The notes under the pieces were generated by a model. The model searched no databases and had not been told where the DNA came from. It was given only the letters and a program-made list of their open reading frames with translations. The translations under genes were made by a program, and so were the position numbers. A stretch of DNA of 64,000 nt. Origin: Haliscomenobacter sp. Lineage in GTDB: Bacteria > Bacteroidota > Bacteroidia > Chitinophagales > Saprospiraceae. Shown here in pieces: positions 1-8,025 of the stretch (position 1 is its first letter; the number at the start of each line of letters is the position of its first letter). Location: positions 248,001 through 312,000 of the forward strand of contig JADJHZ010000003.1 of NCBI GenBank assembly GCA_016707205.1, written 5' to 3'.

Positions 1-590
1 TTCAATCCTAAGCGTTGGAAAATGAACGCGTCTCCTCGAGCGGCATCATTATTTGGGGCGCCGACAACGGCGTAGTCGCCGCTGATCGAAACGGAAGTTC
101 CAAAGCCGCCGCCTAAATCGGCATCCGAACCGGTGATCTTTTCGACTTCGGTCCATGTACCGGCAATCCGTTCAAAAATATACGCTGCTCCTCGGGCGAA
201 ATTTTTGCCCCGAGCGCCAACTATCGCGTAATTCCCGCTAATGGATACGGAAGAACCAAATACGTCGAGCGCAGCTGCGTCGCTCGCGGTCAGTTTTTGC
301 ACCTGTGTCCAGGTACCGGCAATCCGTTCGAAAATATAGGCCGACCCCGCATCGATCTTATCCCCAATGATACCGCCAGGAATATTATCCATCCAAGCCC
401 CAACAATAGCGTAGTCGCCGCTTATGGCAACGGAATACCCTAGTTGATCGTCTGCCCCCGCATCAGATGCCAGCGCTTTCAGGACCTGATCCCAAGTCTG
501 GGCGGTACCGGTGAAGGGTATTGCGAAAAGAGCAAGCGCAATGCCCCAAAAGCGCCACTTGTTGAAAATAAGGCGTATAGGTTGTTTCAT
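1..590 (-). CDS. Exported FG-GAP repeat protein, N-terminal part (runs off left edge)
   Basis: The minus strand is open from an ATG at 590 to the window edge, about 196 codons. The protein starts with a basic, hydrophobic signal peptide (MKQPIRLIFNK, then a hydrophobic core ending near TGTAQ). After it come at least three copies of a roughly 60-residue repeat with the pattern D-x-FG-x-SVSISG-[DN]-YA-[IV]-VGA followed by GAAYIFER-x-AGTW. This is the FG-GAP/integrin-alpha beta-propeller blade. Proteins of this type in Bacteroidota are usually secreted or surface-bound, often with a type IX C-terminal domain, but the C-terminus lies outside the window. Ligand and function are unknown. Confidence 0.85.
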   Translation of the reverse strand, partial: MKQPIRLIFNKWRFWGIALALFAIPFTGTAQTWDQVLKALASDAGADDQLGYSVAISGDYAIVGAWMDNIPGGIIGDKIDAGSAYIFERIAGTWTQVQKLTASDAAALDVFGSSVSISGNYAIVGARGKNFARGAAYIFERIAGTWTEVEKITGSDADLGGGFGTSVSISGDYAVVGAPNNDAARGDAFIFQRLGL

Positions 591-1062
591 GAGAGATGAT
601 TTGTTGTATATCAAAAACACACACCCCCTAAAGCCCAAAAGCCAAGGAGGGAGAAAAATTCAACCTTAAAATCTGGAACGACGCGACAGGCGCCGTCTTT
701 TTTCATGAGTAAACCGGAATAAGAAGACCCTATTCAGGGGTCATGGGTTGGAAGAGGGATAGTAACTATTAGGCGTAAAAAGTCCAACAAACCTTTCTAT
801 AGATAAGCCTTCTTATTCAAGACAAATTTACCCTCTTTTTGATTGAATTATCCTATAACATGAATCAGGTATTTTCCTATAGCCTTTCTCTGAAAATGAA
901 CTCCTATTCGTCCTGAAGGGTTCCTTTCACCGAAAATAACCGAACAGGACGCGCAGAAGGTCGCGTTATTGGGAAATGGTCGGGGGCGCCCCCGACCCCA
1001 CGCTTTGGGCTGGACTTCACCCTCAAAGCTAATCTTGAAGGAGAGAACACACCCGCAGCCCG
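591..1062. other. Intergenic region without recognisable gene
   Basis: AT-rich sequence between the start of the FG-GAP gene and a palindromic element. It probably holds the FG-GAP gene promoter on the minus strand. A TAAATTTG that fits the Bacteroidota -7 consensus lies on the minus strand at 830-823, but no TTG is placed correctly upstream. A 75-codon minus-strand open frame here (848-1075) resembles no protein family and I do not call it a gene. Confidence 0.4.
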
Positions 1063-1132
1063 GGGGCTGTCTCAAAAGACCGTTCTTTGCTCTTGGCAGC
1101 CAAGGGCGAAAACGGTCTTTTGAGACAGCCCC
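1063..1132. repeat. 70-bp palindromic element with 22-bp perfect terminal inverted repeats (MITE-like)
   Basis: The arms 1063-1084 (beginning GGGGCTGTCTCAAAAG) and 1111-1132 are exact reverse complements over 22 bp. The 26-bp centre is also partly self-complementary (CTTGGC/GCCAAG). The ends resemble terminal inverted repeats common among IS4/IS1182-type transposons, so this may be a non-autonomous transposon remnant. No transposase gene is in the window, and I see no convincing target-site duplication. Confidence 0.65.
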
Positions 1133-1160
1133 GTCTAACGTCTAACGTCCAAGGTCTAAT
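1133..1160. repeat. Tandem array of four 7-bp words (GTCTAAC type)
   Basis: GTCTAAC, GTCTAAC, GTCCAAG and GTCTAAT follow one another without a gap, just downstream of the palindromic element. Related words recur at 4617-4642 and, inverted, at 16370-16389. This is one of many heptamer arrays in the intergenic DNA of this window. Confidence 0.7.
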
Positions 1161-1164
1161 CCGT

Positions 1165-2244
1165 CTACTCCTCCCCCATCACTTTTTCCTGATGGTTGAT
1201 CGATTCCTCGTGAATGGACCGCAGCAAGATGGTGACGAAGTCTTCGCTCAGGCCTTTATTCCTGCCTTTCTCGATCGCCCGGTCCAGGATTTCCGTCCAG
1301 CGGTTGGTTTGGAGGATGGCGATGTTGTTGCGTTTTTTGTAACGGCCGATGCCTTCGGCGAGCTGCATGCGGCGGCCCAGGAGGTTGAGGAGCTCTTCGT
1401 CGATCTCGTCGATCTCGTGGCGCAGGTGCTCCAGGTTGTGCACGTATTCGGGGTCGTCGGAGCTGAGTTGGCGGAGTTTGAGGTGGCTGACCAGTTCTCC
1501 GTATTGGGCTGGCGTGATCTGCTGGGCGGCATCGCTCCAGGCTTCATCCGGACTTGGGTGCACTTCGGTCATGAGACCGTCGTAGTTGAGGTCCAGGGCG
1601 CGCTGGGCAATGTCCAGCAAGGTGTCCCGGCGACCGCAGATGTGGCTGTTGTCGCAGATGATCTGCAGGTCGGGGAACAGGCGGCGCAGTTCGATGGGAA
1701 TCTGCCAGCGCGGCACGTTGCGGTAGGGCGTTTCGCCATGGTGGGAAAATCCGCGGTGGATCGCCGCAATCCGGCGGATGCCGGCATTGTAAATCCGCTC
1801 AATGGCGCCGATCCAAAGCTTGAGATCTGGGTTGACCGGGTTTTTGACGATCACCGGGATGTCTACCCCTTTCAGCGCGTCGGCCACCTCCTGAACGGAA
1901 AAGGGATTGACCGTGGTCCGGGCGCCGATCCAAAGCACGTCGATCCCGTACTTGAGGGCTTCAAATACGTGCTGGGTGTTGGCCACTTCGGTGGTCGTCT
2001 TCATACCGGTCTCTTCCTTCACTTTGCGCAGCCAGCTAAGGCCGACGGTCCCGATGCCTTCAAATTCTCCCGGACGGGTTCTGGGTTTCCAGATACCGGC
2101 GCGGAAGAGGTCTACGTAGCCTAGCTGAGCCAGTTCCCTGGCGGTCTGAAGTACCTGTTCCTCCGTTTCTGCGCTGCAAGGGCCCGCAATCAGCACCGGC
2201 CGGTTGTTGGAGCGGTCAAAGATGGGTTGGATGTTCATTTGCAT
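1165..2244 (-). CDS. Bifunctional DAHP synthase / chorismate mutase
   Basis: Fused enzyme of 359 residues. The N-terminal part (about residues 1-255) is a class I DAHP synthase of the KDO8P-synthase-like type, with LIAGPCSAE near residue 20, FRAGIWKPRT and the HRGFS motif. It condenses phosphoenolpyruvate and erythrose 4-phosphate at the start of the shikimate pathway. The C-terminal part (about 265-359) is an all-helical AroQ chorismate mutase (HEIDEIDEELLNLLGRR, then RYKKRNN). This fusion is typical of Bacteroidota. It is the last gene of the aromatic operon and supplies its only chorismate mutase, because the pheA here lacks one. Start: two ATGs lie two codons apart (2244 and 2238); either may be used. 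Confidence 0.95.
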   Translation of the reverse strand: MQMNIQPIFDRSNNRPVLIAGPCSAETEEQVLQTARELAQLGYVDLFRAGIWKPRTRPGEFEGIGTVGLSWLRKVKEETGMKTTTEVANTQHVFEALKYGIDVLWIGARTTVNPFSVQEVADALKGVDIPVIVKNPVNPDLKLWIGAIERIYNAGIRRIAAIHRGFSHHGETPYRNVPRWQIPIELRRLFPDLQIICDNSHICGRRDTLLDIAQRALDLNYDGLMTEVHPSPDEAWSDAAQQITPAQYGELVSHLKLRQLSSDDPEYVHNLEHLRHEIDEIDEELLNLLGRRMQLAEGIGRYKKRNNIAILQTNRWTEILDRAIEKGRNKGLSEDFVTILLRSIHEESINHQEKVMGEE

Positions 2245-2263
2245 TTTTTTATTTTAATGTTGA

Positions 2264-2504
2264 AGATGTAGAGGATTAAGGGATTAAGGGAGCAGGGATA
2301 AAGGGAGCAGAGAGCAGGGAGCAGCATTAAGTTTCCAAATTGGGCCGTTCAAGATTCTTTGCTTTTTGATTAAAAAATGATAATCAATTGTTTAAACAAA
2401 TTAGATGCAATTTTTTATAGCTCCCTTCTGCTCCCTGCTCCCTGCTCCCTGCTTTCCTGCTCCCTGCTCCCTGCTCCCTAAATCTCTGCTCCCTAATCCC
2501 TAAG
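2264..2504. repeat. Inverted pair of GGGAGCA word arrays around a 96-bp spacer
   Basis: 2264-2324 carries GGATTAA/GGGAGCAG words on the plus strand. 2421-2504 carries the same words on the minus strand (CTGCTCCC repeated). In the operon transcript the two could pair into a long imperfect stem between tyrA and the DAHP synthase gene. The 96 bp between them are AT-rich and show no gene. The same word is found at 7925-7949, 12963-12994, 16440-16475 and 31316-31361. Confidence 0.75.
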
Positions 2505-3342
2505 AAATAATTTTCCTGATCGAATTCGCTTCCTGAATAAGTTGATAAAACGTATCGAAATCTTTCTTAATCAGCAGGCTGCGGAACCGGGAGAGTTGGT
2601 TAATATGTTCGTCGAGGACATCGAGGACGTTGTCGCGGTTTTGGCGGAAGATCGGCACCCACATGTCGGGGGAGCTTTTTGCCAGGCGGACGGTAGAACT
2701 GAAACCCGAGCTGGCGAGTTCGAAGATCCGATCTTCGTCCTTTTCTTTGGATAATACGGTCAGGGCCAGCGCAAAAGAGCTGATATGGGAAATATGGGAA
2801 ATATACGCGGTATGGAGGTCGTGCGCAAGAGGATCCAGACGGGCGATTTTCATGGGGATGGACCGAAACATGCGCTCTACCAATTCCACGGCGTCGGGGT
2901 CGCTGCGTTCCGTTTCGCATAAAACGGTATACTTCTGGTCGAACAAGTTGGGGATCGCCGCTTCCGGTCCGGAATACTCGGTTCCCGCCATGGGGTGGGA
3001 AGAAACAAACCTTCCCCGGTTTGGATGGGACCGGAGTCCTTCCAGAAGGCTTTCTTTGGTAGAACCCACTTCGACGACGACCTGATGGGGCTTGATCTGG
3101 TCCAGGATTTTGGGAATCACATGCACCATGACATCGACCGGAATGGCGACGACGATGAGTTCCGCTTGGGATATCGCTTGTTCCAGCGGGGCGTCTTCGT
3201 CGATCAAACGGCGCCGGACTGCCTTGTCCAGGTTTTCCTGGCTGACATCTACCCCAATGATGCGTTTTGCAAAGCCATTTTCTTTAAGCGAAATAGCCAA
3301 AGATCCTCCAATCAATCCGATGCCTACGATCGCGATGGTCAT
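2500..3342 (-). CDS. tyrA: Prephenate dehydrogenase
   Basis: Protein of 280 residues that oxidatively decarboxylates prephenate to 4-hydroxyphenylpyruvate, the tyrosine branch. The Rossmann NAD(P) motif IVGIGLIGGSLA is at residues 4-15, and the family motif SSHPMAGTEYSGP, including the conserved His, is near residue 115. The C-terminal helical dimerisation domain follows. There is no ACT domain, so allosteric Tyr control inside the protein is not evident. The gene lies 13 bp downstream of the aminotransferase gene in the same operon. Confidence 0.93.
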   Translation of the reverse strand: MTIAIVGIGLIGGSLAISLKENGFAKRIIGVDVSQENLDKAVRRRLIDEDAPLEQAISQAELIVVAIPVDVMVHVIPKILDQIKPHQVVVEVGSTKESLLEGLRSHPNRGRFVSSHPMAGTEYSGPEAAIPNLFDQKYTVLCETERSDPDAVELVERMFRSIPMKIARLDPLAHDLHTAYISHISHISSFALALTVLSKEKDEDRIFELASSGFSSTVRLAKSSPDMWVPIFRQNRDNVLDVLDEHINQLSRFRSLLIKKDFDTFYQLIQEANSIRKIIS

Positions 3343-3355
3343 AGTAAGGGGAAAT

Positions 3356-4540
3356 TTATGTTTTTGAGTAGGTAATGTTTTCCTTAATCCGTTTCAACGC
3401 TTCTGCGTACAATTCGCGGTCGCTGCACAGGGAAATACGGATATAATTATTCCCCTGGGAGCCGAAAATTCCGCCGGGGGTGATAAAGACGTGGGATTTT
3501 TCCAGGATCTCATCCGAAAGCGCAAACCCGTCGTCGTACCCTGACGGAATGCGGGCCCAAACGAACATGCCTACCTGCCCGGGGTCGTAGGCGCAGTTCA
3601 GCGCATCGAGCAGTTGGTATACCAGATCCCGCCGTTGCCGGTACACCGCATTCAGCTCCTGGTACCATTCCGGCGGTTGCTGAAGCGCCCGCACGGCGGC
3701 GAGTTGGAGCGGTTTGAACATGCCGGAATCCATATTGCTTTTGAAGCGCAGGACGGTATCCAGGTATACTTTCCGGCCGGCGACCATCCCGATCCGCCAG
3801 CCCGCCATGTTGTGGGCTTTGCTCAGGGAATTGAGTTCCAGTGCGACGTCCATCGCTCCCGGAGTGCGGAGCAAGCTGACGGGATGCTCGTTCAGGATAA
3901 AGGTATAGGGGTTGTCGTTCACCAGAAGAATCCCATGGCTCCGGGCAAAGGCGACCAGATCGGCGTAAAACCCGGGGTCGGCCTGAGCGCCGGTCGGCAT
4001 ATTGGGATAATTCAGCCACATGAGTTTGACCTTGTTCAGGTTGGCGGCGGAAATGGCATCCAGGTCGGGCATCCAGTTCCGGTCCGCTTCCAGGAAATAA
4101 TCCCGGATCTTGGCGCCGGTGAGGTGCGCTACCGAGCGGTAGGCGGGGTACCCGGGGTTCGGAACCAGGACTTCGTCTCCTTCCTCAAGGTAGCTCATGG
4201 AGATATGAAGAATGCCCTCTTTGGAGCCAATCAGGGGCAGAATCTCCCCTTCCGGATCGAGGTCTACCTCAAAATACCTCTGGTACCACTCCGCCAACGC
4301 GTGGCGCAGCTCCGGGATACCGTTGTAGCTTTGGTACGCATGCACATCGGGCCGGCGCGCCTGGTGGGTCAGTTCTTCGATGACGGCCTCTGCCGGGGGC
4401 AGGTCCGGGCTCCCGATACCCAAATTGAGTACCTGCTTGCCTTCGGCGCGCATCCGGGCAATTTCCCGCAGCTTGCGGGAAAAGTAGTATTCTTCGACGG
4501 CTCCCATGCGGCTGGCAGGGGAGATGATGGGGTGCATCAT
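3356..4540 (-). CDS. Class I/II aminotransferase, probably for aromatic amino acids
   Basis: PLP-dependent fold type I aminotransferase of 394 residues. The Schiff-base lysine is Lys241 in SLSKAHNMAGWR. NPGYP (about 128-132), NYPNMPTG (about 177-184) and a C-terminal arginine in NYIRIS complete the site. The family includes aspartate and LL-diaminopimelate aminotransferases. Its place between pheA and tyrA suggests that it transaminates phenylpyruvate and 4-hydroxyphenylpyruvate; that specificity is inference from context. Tandem ATGs at 4540 and 4537 both fit as start. Confidence 0.88.
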   Translation of the reverse strand: MMHPIISPASRMGAVEEYYFSRKLREIARMRAEGKQVLNLGIGSPDLPPAEAVIEELTHQARRPDVHAYQSYNGIPELRHALAEWYQRYFEVDLDPEGEILPLIGSKEGILHISMSYLEEGDEVLVPNPGYPAYRSVAHLTGAKIRDYFLEADRNWMPDLDAISAANLNKVKLMWLNYPNMPTGAQADPGFYADLVAFARSHGILLVNDNPYTFILNEHPVSLLRTPGAMDVALELNSLSKAHNMAGWRIGMVAGRKVYLDTVLRFKSNMDSGMFKPLQLAAVRALQQPPEWYQELNAVYRQRRDLVYQLLDALNCAYDPGQVGMFVWARIPSGYDDGFALSDEILEKSHVFITPGGIFGSQGNNYIRISLCSDRELYAEALKRIKENITYSKT

Positions 4541-4580
4541 GGCAATGAGTTCAAAAGTTTAAGGCGTATTTAACCAGGCA

Positions 4581-4642
4581 CAAGGCGTAAGGCATAAGGC
4601 GTTCTTGCTTCTAAAGTCTGACCTCTAACGTCTAATCTAATC
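4581..4642. repeat. Word repeats between pheA and aminotransferase genes
   Basis: 4581-4604 holds three AAGGCGT-type words (with AAGGCAT) and 4617-4642 holds CTAACGTCTAATCTAA-type words related to 1133-1160. They fill most of the intra-operon gap and reach the pheA stop codon at 4637-4639. No gene is visible. Confidence 0.6.
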
Positions 4643-5530
4643 CTCATACAGCTGTCCTTGTTTGTAGGCGCCCATGATCTTAAGTTCGTGGGTGAGGGGG
4701 CGGATCGCGTCGATTGCCTGATCGTACCCTACGTTCCCTTCTACTACAAAATCGATGAAAAACAGGTATTCCCAGGGTTTTCCGATAATGGGGGCCGACT
4801 GGATTTTGGTGAGGTTGACCCCGTAGGCGGCGAGTACGGCGAGCACTTTATACAGGCTGCCGACGGTGTGTCCGGTAGCGAAGCTAATAGATACTTTATC
4901 TGCTCCGGCTACGGGCTGAGCGGCGTCTTCATGGGCGAGGACCAGGAAACGGGTAAAATTGAGTTTATTCGTCTCGATACTGGGGGCCAGGATTTCCATG
5001 CCGTACATCGAAGCGGCCATGGCGCTGGCGATGGCGCCGATGCCTTTCAGTCCTTTCGACTGGATGTTGTAGGCGGCCAGGGCGGTATCTTCGATCTCGA
5101 TCAAGCGGATATGCGGGAATTGTTGAAAATATTCGCGGCACTGGTCGAGCGCGATGGGATGCGAATGCACTTCGGTCAGATCCTGGATCGACTGGCCGGG
5201 GAGGGCCATCAGGTTTTGTTTGATACGCAGGTAGACTTCTCCGATAATTTTAAGGGAAGCCTGGTTTAGGAGTTTATAGTTGGCCATCAGGCTGCCTGCA
5301 AGGGTATTTTCGATAGCCATCAGCCCGGTGTCTACGCCGTCTTTTTGCACGAGGCGGCGGACCAGTTCGTTAAAGGTCAGGGCAGGAACAATTTCCAGCG
5401 GCCTGCCGTCGAAGCAAAAGCGGGCTGCGATATCGTGGAACGCTCCTGGATAGCCCTGGATTACAACCCGCAGCGGCTCGGGCTCCGCGCCGGCGGCAAT
5501 GGGAGAAGGTTCGGGTAAAGAAGAGAACAT
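4637..5530 (-). CDS. pheA: Prephenate dehydratase (monofunctional, with ACT domain)
   Basis: Protein of 297 residues converting prephenate to phenylpyruvate. The catalytic PDT domain covers about residues 20-205 and includes IQGYPGAFHD, AIENTLAGS and the active-site TRF motif at 193-195. An ACT domain follows (about 212-290) with a SAPIIGKPWEYLFFID segment corresponding to the Phe-binding ESRP region of relatives. There is no N-terminal chorismate mutase; that activity is on the fused protein at the operon's 3' end. First structural gene after the leader peptide and terminator. Confidence 0.94.
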   Translation of the reverse strand: MFSSLPEPSPIAAGAEPEPLRVVIQGYPGAFHDIAARFCFDGRPLEIVPALTFNELVRRLVQKDGVDTGLMAIENTLAGSLMANYKLLNQASLKIIGEVYLRIKQNLMALPGQSIQDLTEVHSHPIALDQCREYFQQFPHIRLIEIEDTALAAYNIQSKGLKGIGAIASAMAASMYGMEILAPSIETNKLNFTRFLVLAHEDAAQPVAGADKVSISFATGHTVGSLYKVLAVLAAYGVNLTKIQSAPIIGKPWEYLFFIDFVVEGNVGYDQAIDAIRPLTHELKIMGAYKQGQLYED

Positions 5531-5604
5531 GCGCTATGCATTTTATGTGAACAAAATTTGTTTTAGGAGCGACGGAACGCAGGCGCCATCCCTCGGTTTA
5601 GGGC

Positions 5605-5629
5605 AAAAAAAAAGCCCCGTTTCCGGGAC
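5605..5629 (-). terminator. Attenuator terminator upstream of pheA
   Basis: On the minus strand GTCCCG (5629-5624), loop GAAA-type, CGGGGC (5619-5614) forms a 6-bp GC-rich stem (one G-U pair) followed directly by nine T (5613-5605). It lies after the leader peptide and 75 bp before the pheA start, where an attenuator would be. A six-base GGGATT at 5677-5672 could pair with GGTCCC of the stem as a weak anti-terminator. I see no stronger alternative. Confidence 0.75.
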
Positions 5630-5678
5630 CCTTTCTTTTATCTTTCAGCTGCCTGAACAACAAAATCCAGCAATCCCT

Positions 5679-5741
5679 TTACGGTTGGCCGTAAAAGTAA
5701 AAGCTGAAAAAATAATACCCGTTGTTGCTTGCAGCGTGCAT
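5679..5741 (-). CDS. Phe/Tyr-rich leader peptide of the aromatic operon
   Basis: A 20-codon open frame from ATG 5741 to TAA 5681-5679. Its core reads YYFFSFYFY, that is four Tyr and four Phe codons in nine. A 7-bp hairpin (TTTACGG-CCAA-CCGTAAA, 5695-5678) overlaps its last codons, so a ribosome stalled on the aromatic codons would keep it open. The segment 5711-5702 within the aromatic codons can also pair with 5650-5641. A promoter lies 21 bp upstream and an intrinsic terminator follows, then pheA. This is the layout of a transcription attenuator sensing charged tRNA-Phe and/or tRNA-Tyr. No experiment is implied. Confidence 0.8.
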   Translation of the reverse strand: MHAASNNGYYFFSFYFYGQP

Positions 5742-5761
5742 AGATTCGAAGCGTTATGCGG

Positions 5762-5793
5762 CAAACCTAAAGATTAATCCAGGGATGAGCAAA
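5762..5793 (-). promoter_or_regulatory. Promoter of the aromatic operon
   Basis: On the minus strand TTTG (5793-5790), a 20-nt spacer, then TAGGTTTG (5769-5762). This matches the Bacteroidota primary sigma factor consensus TTTG-N19-20-TAnnTTTG. Transcription would start near 5755, about 14 nt before the leader peptide ATG. 5794-5950 holds no other recognisable element. Confidence 0.75.
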
Positions 5794-5950
5794 AAAACCG
5801 GACCTTTTTTTTGAAGTTTTTTACGATCTCCGAACCCAAAGAAAAGAGAAGCGGTACGAAGATATAATGTACAGGAAGACCGGAGAGCGACAGACAAAAC
5901 AAAAAGTTCCCAATAATCCCTTAAATTAGCGCCAAACGAATCCAACCGGC

Positions 5951-6862
5951 ATGAGAATCCTATCCTTCTTCTTTTTTTGGTGGGTAATTGCACATCAGCT
6001 TTTTGCCCAGGCGCCTGTGACCAACCTGTACCTGTTCGACCTGCGCCGACAGGGCGACACCTCTTTCCAGTTTGTCAAACCACGGTACCTGACGTACTTT
6101 AACGGCAACGGATACAACAACCATCCCTTCTTCGCCTCCGCCGACGAAGTCTGGTTTTCTTCTCAACCCCCGCTGGATGAACAGCCGGACATCGTTCGGG
6201 TCTCTTTGCGGGACAGCAGCCTGACCAAGCTCACCAATACCTACGAAGGGGAATATTCTCCCAGAAAGCCCTATTTCGAATTGTCCAACTATTATATCGT
6301 GCGCATGGAATTTGTGGATCAGGACACCCTTACCCGGCTTTGGCAGGTTTCCAACTCCGGGTTTGGATCGGCCGGGTCCCGGCCGGTATTCCAGAATTAC
6401 ACCAATGTGGGGTACTACGAATTTATTACGCCCCGCCTGGTAGCCCTGCACCTCAACGACACGCCCAATACCCTTGCCCTGGGGATTCCGGAGACGGACA
6501 ACGTCACGCCGATCGCCTATCAGGTAGGGCGCTGTTTCCGCTTGCTTCCTTTCACCAACAACCTCATTTACCTCCAAAAAAGCAGCACCGGAGAAAAACC
6601 GATGCTCATGAGTATCGACCTCAGGAACTCCGCTAACCGCCCTGCAGCCGTTCCTCTGGTCGAATCGGTCTCCAATAGCGAAGACTTTGCCTTGCTCAAC
6701 GACGGCACCATCCTCATGGCTGCCGGAAGCAAGCTCTATAAGTTCAAGCCCAAAGCCGACCGGACCTGGGTGCAAATCGCCGACTTTGCCGAGTACAACC
6801 TCACCAAAATCACCCGGCTGGAGGTCAACCGCGAAAACAACCGGATCATTCTCGTCAATTAA
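5951..6862 (+). CDS. Exported beta-propeller-like protein of unknown function
   Basis: 303 residues with a clear N-terminal signal peptide (hydrophobic FFFFWWVIAHQLF, ending near AQA). The rest resembles TolB/WD40-like propellers: repeated short strands with motifs such as DEVWFSSQP, PDIVRVSL, TLARLW-like blades and IRNSANRP-like turns. No catalytic residues are recognisable. Stop codon 31 bp before the epimerase ATG, so the two may be co-transcribed. It may be a lipid-free periplasmic accessory protein; function unknown. Confidence 0.75.
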   Translation: MRILSFFFFWWVIAHQLFAQAPVTNLYLFDLRRQGDTSFQFVKPRYLTYFNGNGYNNHPFFASADEVWFSSQPPLDEQPDIVRVSLRDSSLTKLTNTYEGEYSPRKPYFELSNYYIVRMEFVDQDTLTRLWQVSNSGFGSAGSRPVFQNYTNVGYYEFITPRLVALHLNDTPNTLALGIPETDNVTPIAYQVGRCFRLLPFTNNLIYLQKSSTGEKPMLMSIDLRNSANRPAAVPLVESVSNSEDFALLNDGTILMAAGSKLYKFKPKADRTWVQIADFAEYNLTKITRLEVNRENNRIILVN

Positions 6863-6893
6863 CCGCCTTTTCCGGATCAAACACGTTGCTTTT

Positions 6894-7919
6894 ATGCGTC
6901 TTTTTATCCATACGCACGACTTGCTTCTGCGCCACACGTTCCGCATCGCTCATGGCGCCAGAGATATCCAGCCTACGATGATCGTCGGCCTCCAGGAAGG
7001 GGATCAACTCGGGTTGGGCGAGGCTACGGCCACTTCCTATTACGGACTCACCCTTGGGCAAATGGTGGTTACCCTGGAGCGGCTTCGTTCGGCCATAGAA
7101 AATACGCCGCTGGAAAGCCCCGAACAATATTGGGAAGCGCTCCGGCCTTATCTCCAGGACCACCCGTTCGAGCAATGCGCCCTGGATGTCGCCACCCACG
7201 ACCTGTTTGCCCGGTTGCAAGGAAAGCCCCTTTACGAACTTTGGGGCCTGTCTACCGAACATAACCCCCTGACCAACTACACCATCGGCATCGGATCTGT
7301 GGAGGAAATGATCGAGCGGATCAGGGAAAAACCCTGGCCGGTGTATAAAATCAAGCTGGGCACAGACAACGACCTCGACCTTATTCGCGAACTCCGGAAA
7401 CACACCAACTCGTTTTTCCGCGTCGACGCCAATACCGCCTGGACCGCTGATCAAACCCTGGAATATGCTCCCGAACTGATGAAGCTGGGGGTCGAATTCA
7501 TCGAGCAGCCGCTCAAACCCGGAGACTGGGAAGGACAGCGCCGTCTGTTCGAACAATGCCCGCTCCCCGTTATTGCCGACGAAAGCTGCCAGCGGGAAAC
7601 CGACGTGAGCCGCTGTTATTCCTACTTCCACGGAATCAACATCAAACTGATGAAGTGCGGGGGCCTCACCCCCGCCCGCCGGATGATCCACCATGCCCGC
7701 GAACTCGGCATGAACGTCATGGTAGGCTGCATGACGGAATCCACCGTAGGCATTTCCGCCATCGCGCATCTCCTCCCCCTGCTCGACTACGTCGACATGG
7801 ATGGGCCGCTGCTGTTAAAAGAAGATATTGCCCTTGGCGTTACCATGCACGAAGGAAAAGTTTCCTATGCCCCCAGCAACGGCACTGGGGCCGAACTGGT
7901 GTTTGATATCATGAGCTGA
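6894..7919 (+). CDS. Dipeptide epimerase (enolase superfamily, L-Ala-D/L-Glu type)
   Basis: 341 residues, muconate-lactonising-enzyme subgroup. The acid-base lysines are KxK at 152/154 (YKIKLG) and Lys254 (INIKLMKCGG). Metal ligands are Asp178 (RVDANTAW), Glu204 (FIEQP) and Asp229 (IADES). The family epimerises dipeptides such as L-Ala-L-Glu/D-Glu during murein peptide recycling; exact specificity cannot be read here. The frame is open further upstream, but that overlaps the preceding gene. ATG 6894 gives a normal N-terminus (MRLFIHTHDLLLRHTF). Confidence 0.9.
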   Translation: MRLFIHTHDLLLRHTFRIAHGARDIQPTMIVGLQEGDQLGLGEATATSYYGLTLGQMVVTLERLRSAIENTPLESPEQYWEALRPYLQDHPFEQCALDVATHDLFARLQGKPLYELWGLSTEHNPLTNYTIGIGSVEEMIERIREKPWPVYKIKLGTDNDLDLIRELRKHTNSFFRVDANTAWTADQTLEYAPELMKLGVEFIEQPLKPGDWEGQRRLFEQCPLPVIADESCQRETDVSRCYSYFHGINIKLMKCGGLTPARRMIHHARELGMNVMVGCMTESTVGISAIAHLLPLLDYVDMDGPLLLKEDIALGVTMHEGKVSYAPSNGTGAELVFDIMS

Positions 7920-7924
7920 TTTTT

Positions 7925-8019
7925 AGGGAGCAGGGGAGCAGGGGAGCAGTTTGTCCACTCCTCCATGCTTTCCTCTACATCCTATACATCCTATACATCC
8001 TTTACATCCTTTACATCCC
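7925..8019. repeat. GGGAGCAGG array followed by TACATCC array
   Basis: Three GGGAGCAGG-type words (7925-7949) lie after the epimerase stop. After a short unique stretch come five nine-base units of the type TATACATCC/TTTACATCC (7973-8019). The second word is the reverse complement of the GATGTA(A/T)A array at 20819-20881. Confidence 0.75.
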
Positions 8020-8025
8020 TAACCC

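Noticed and set aside
848..1075. 75-codon minus-strand frame before the palindromic element
   Set aside because: No recognisable domain, and it ends inside the repeat arm. Arg/Gly/Pro-rich composition suggests a chance frame.
1087..2124. Long plus-strand open frame of 345 codons opposite the DAHP synthase gene
   Set aside because: It is antisense to a clearly functional gene, shows no family resemblance and follows from the codon composition of the real gene. The same applies to other long antisense frames in the window, for example 12793-13995, 60352-61638 and 57858-59018.
6687..6893. N-terminal extension of the dipeptide epimerase
   Set aside because: The frame is open but overlaps the end of the preceding gene in another frame and is Ser/Pro-rich without similarity to the family. 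The family N-terminus begins at 6894.
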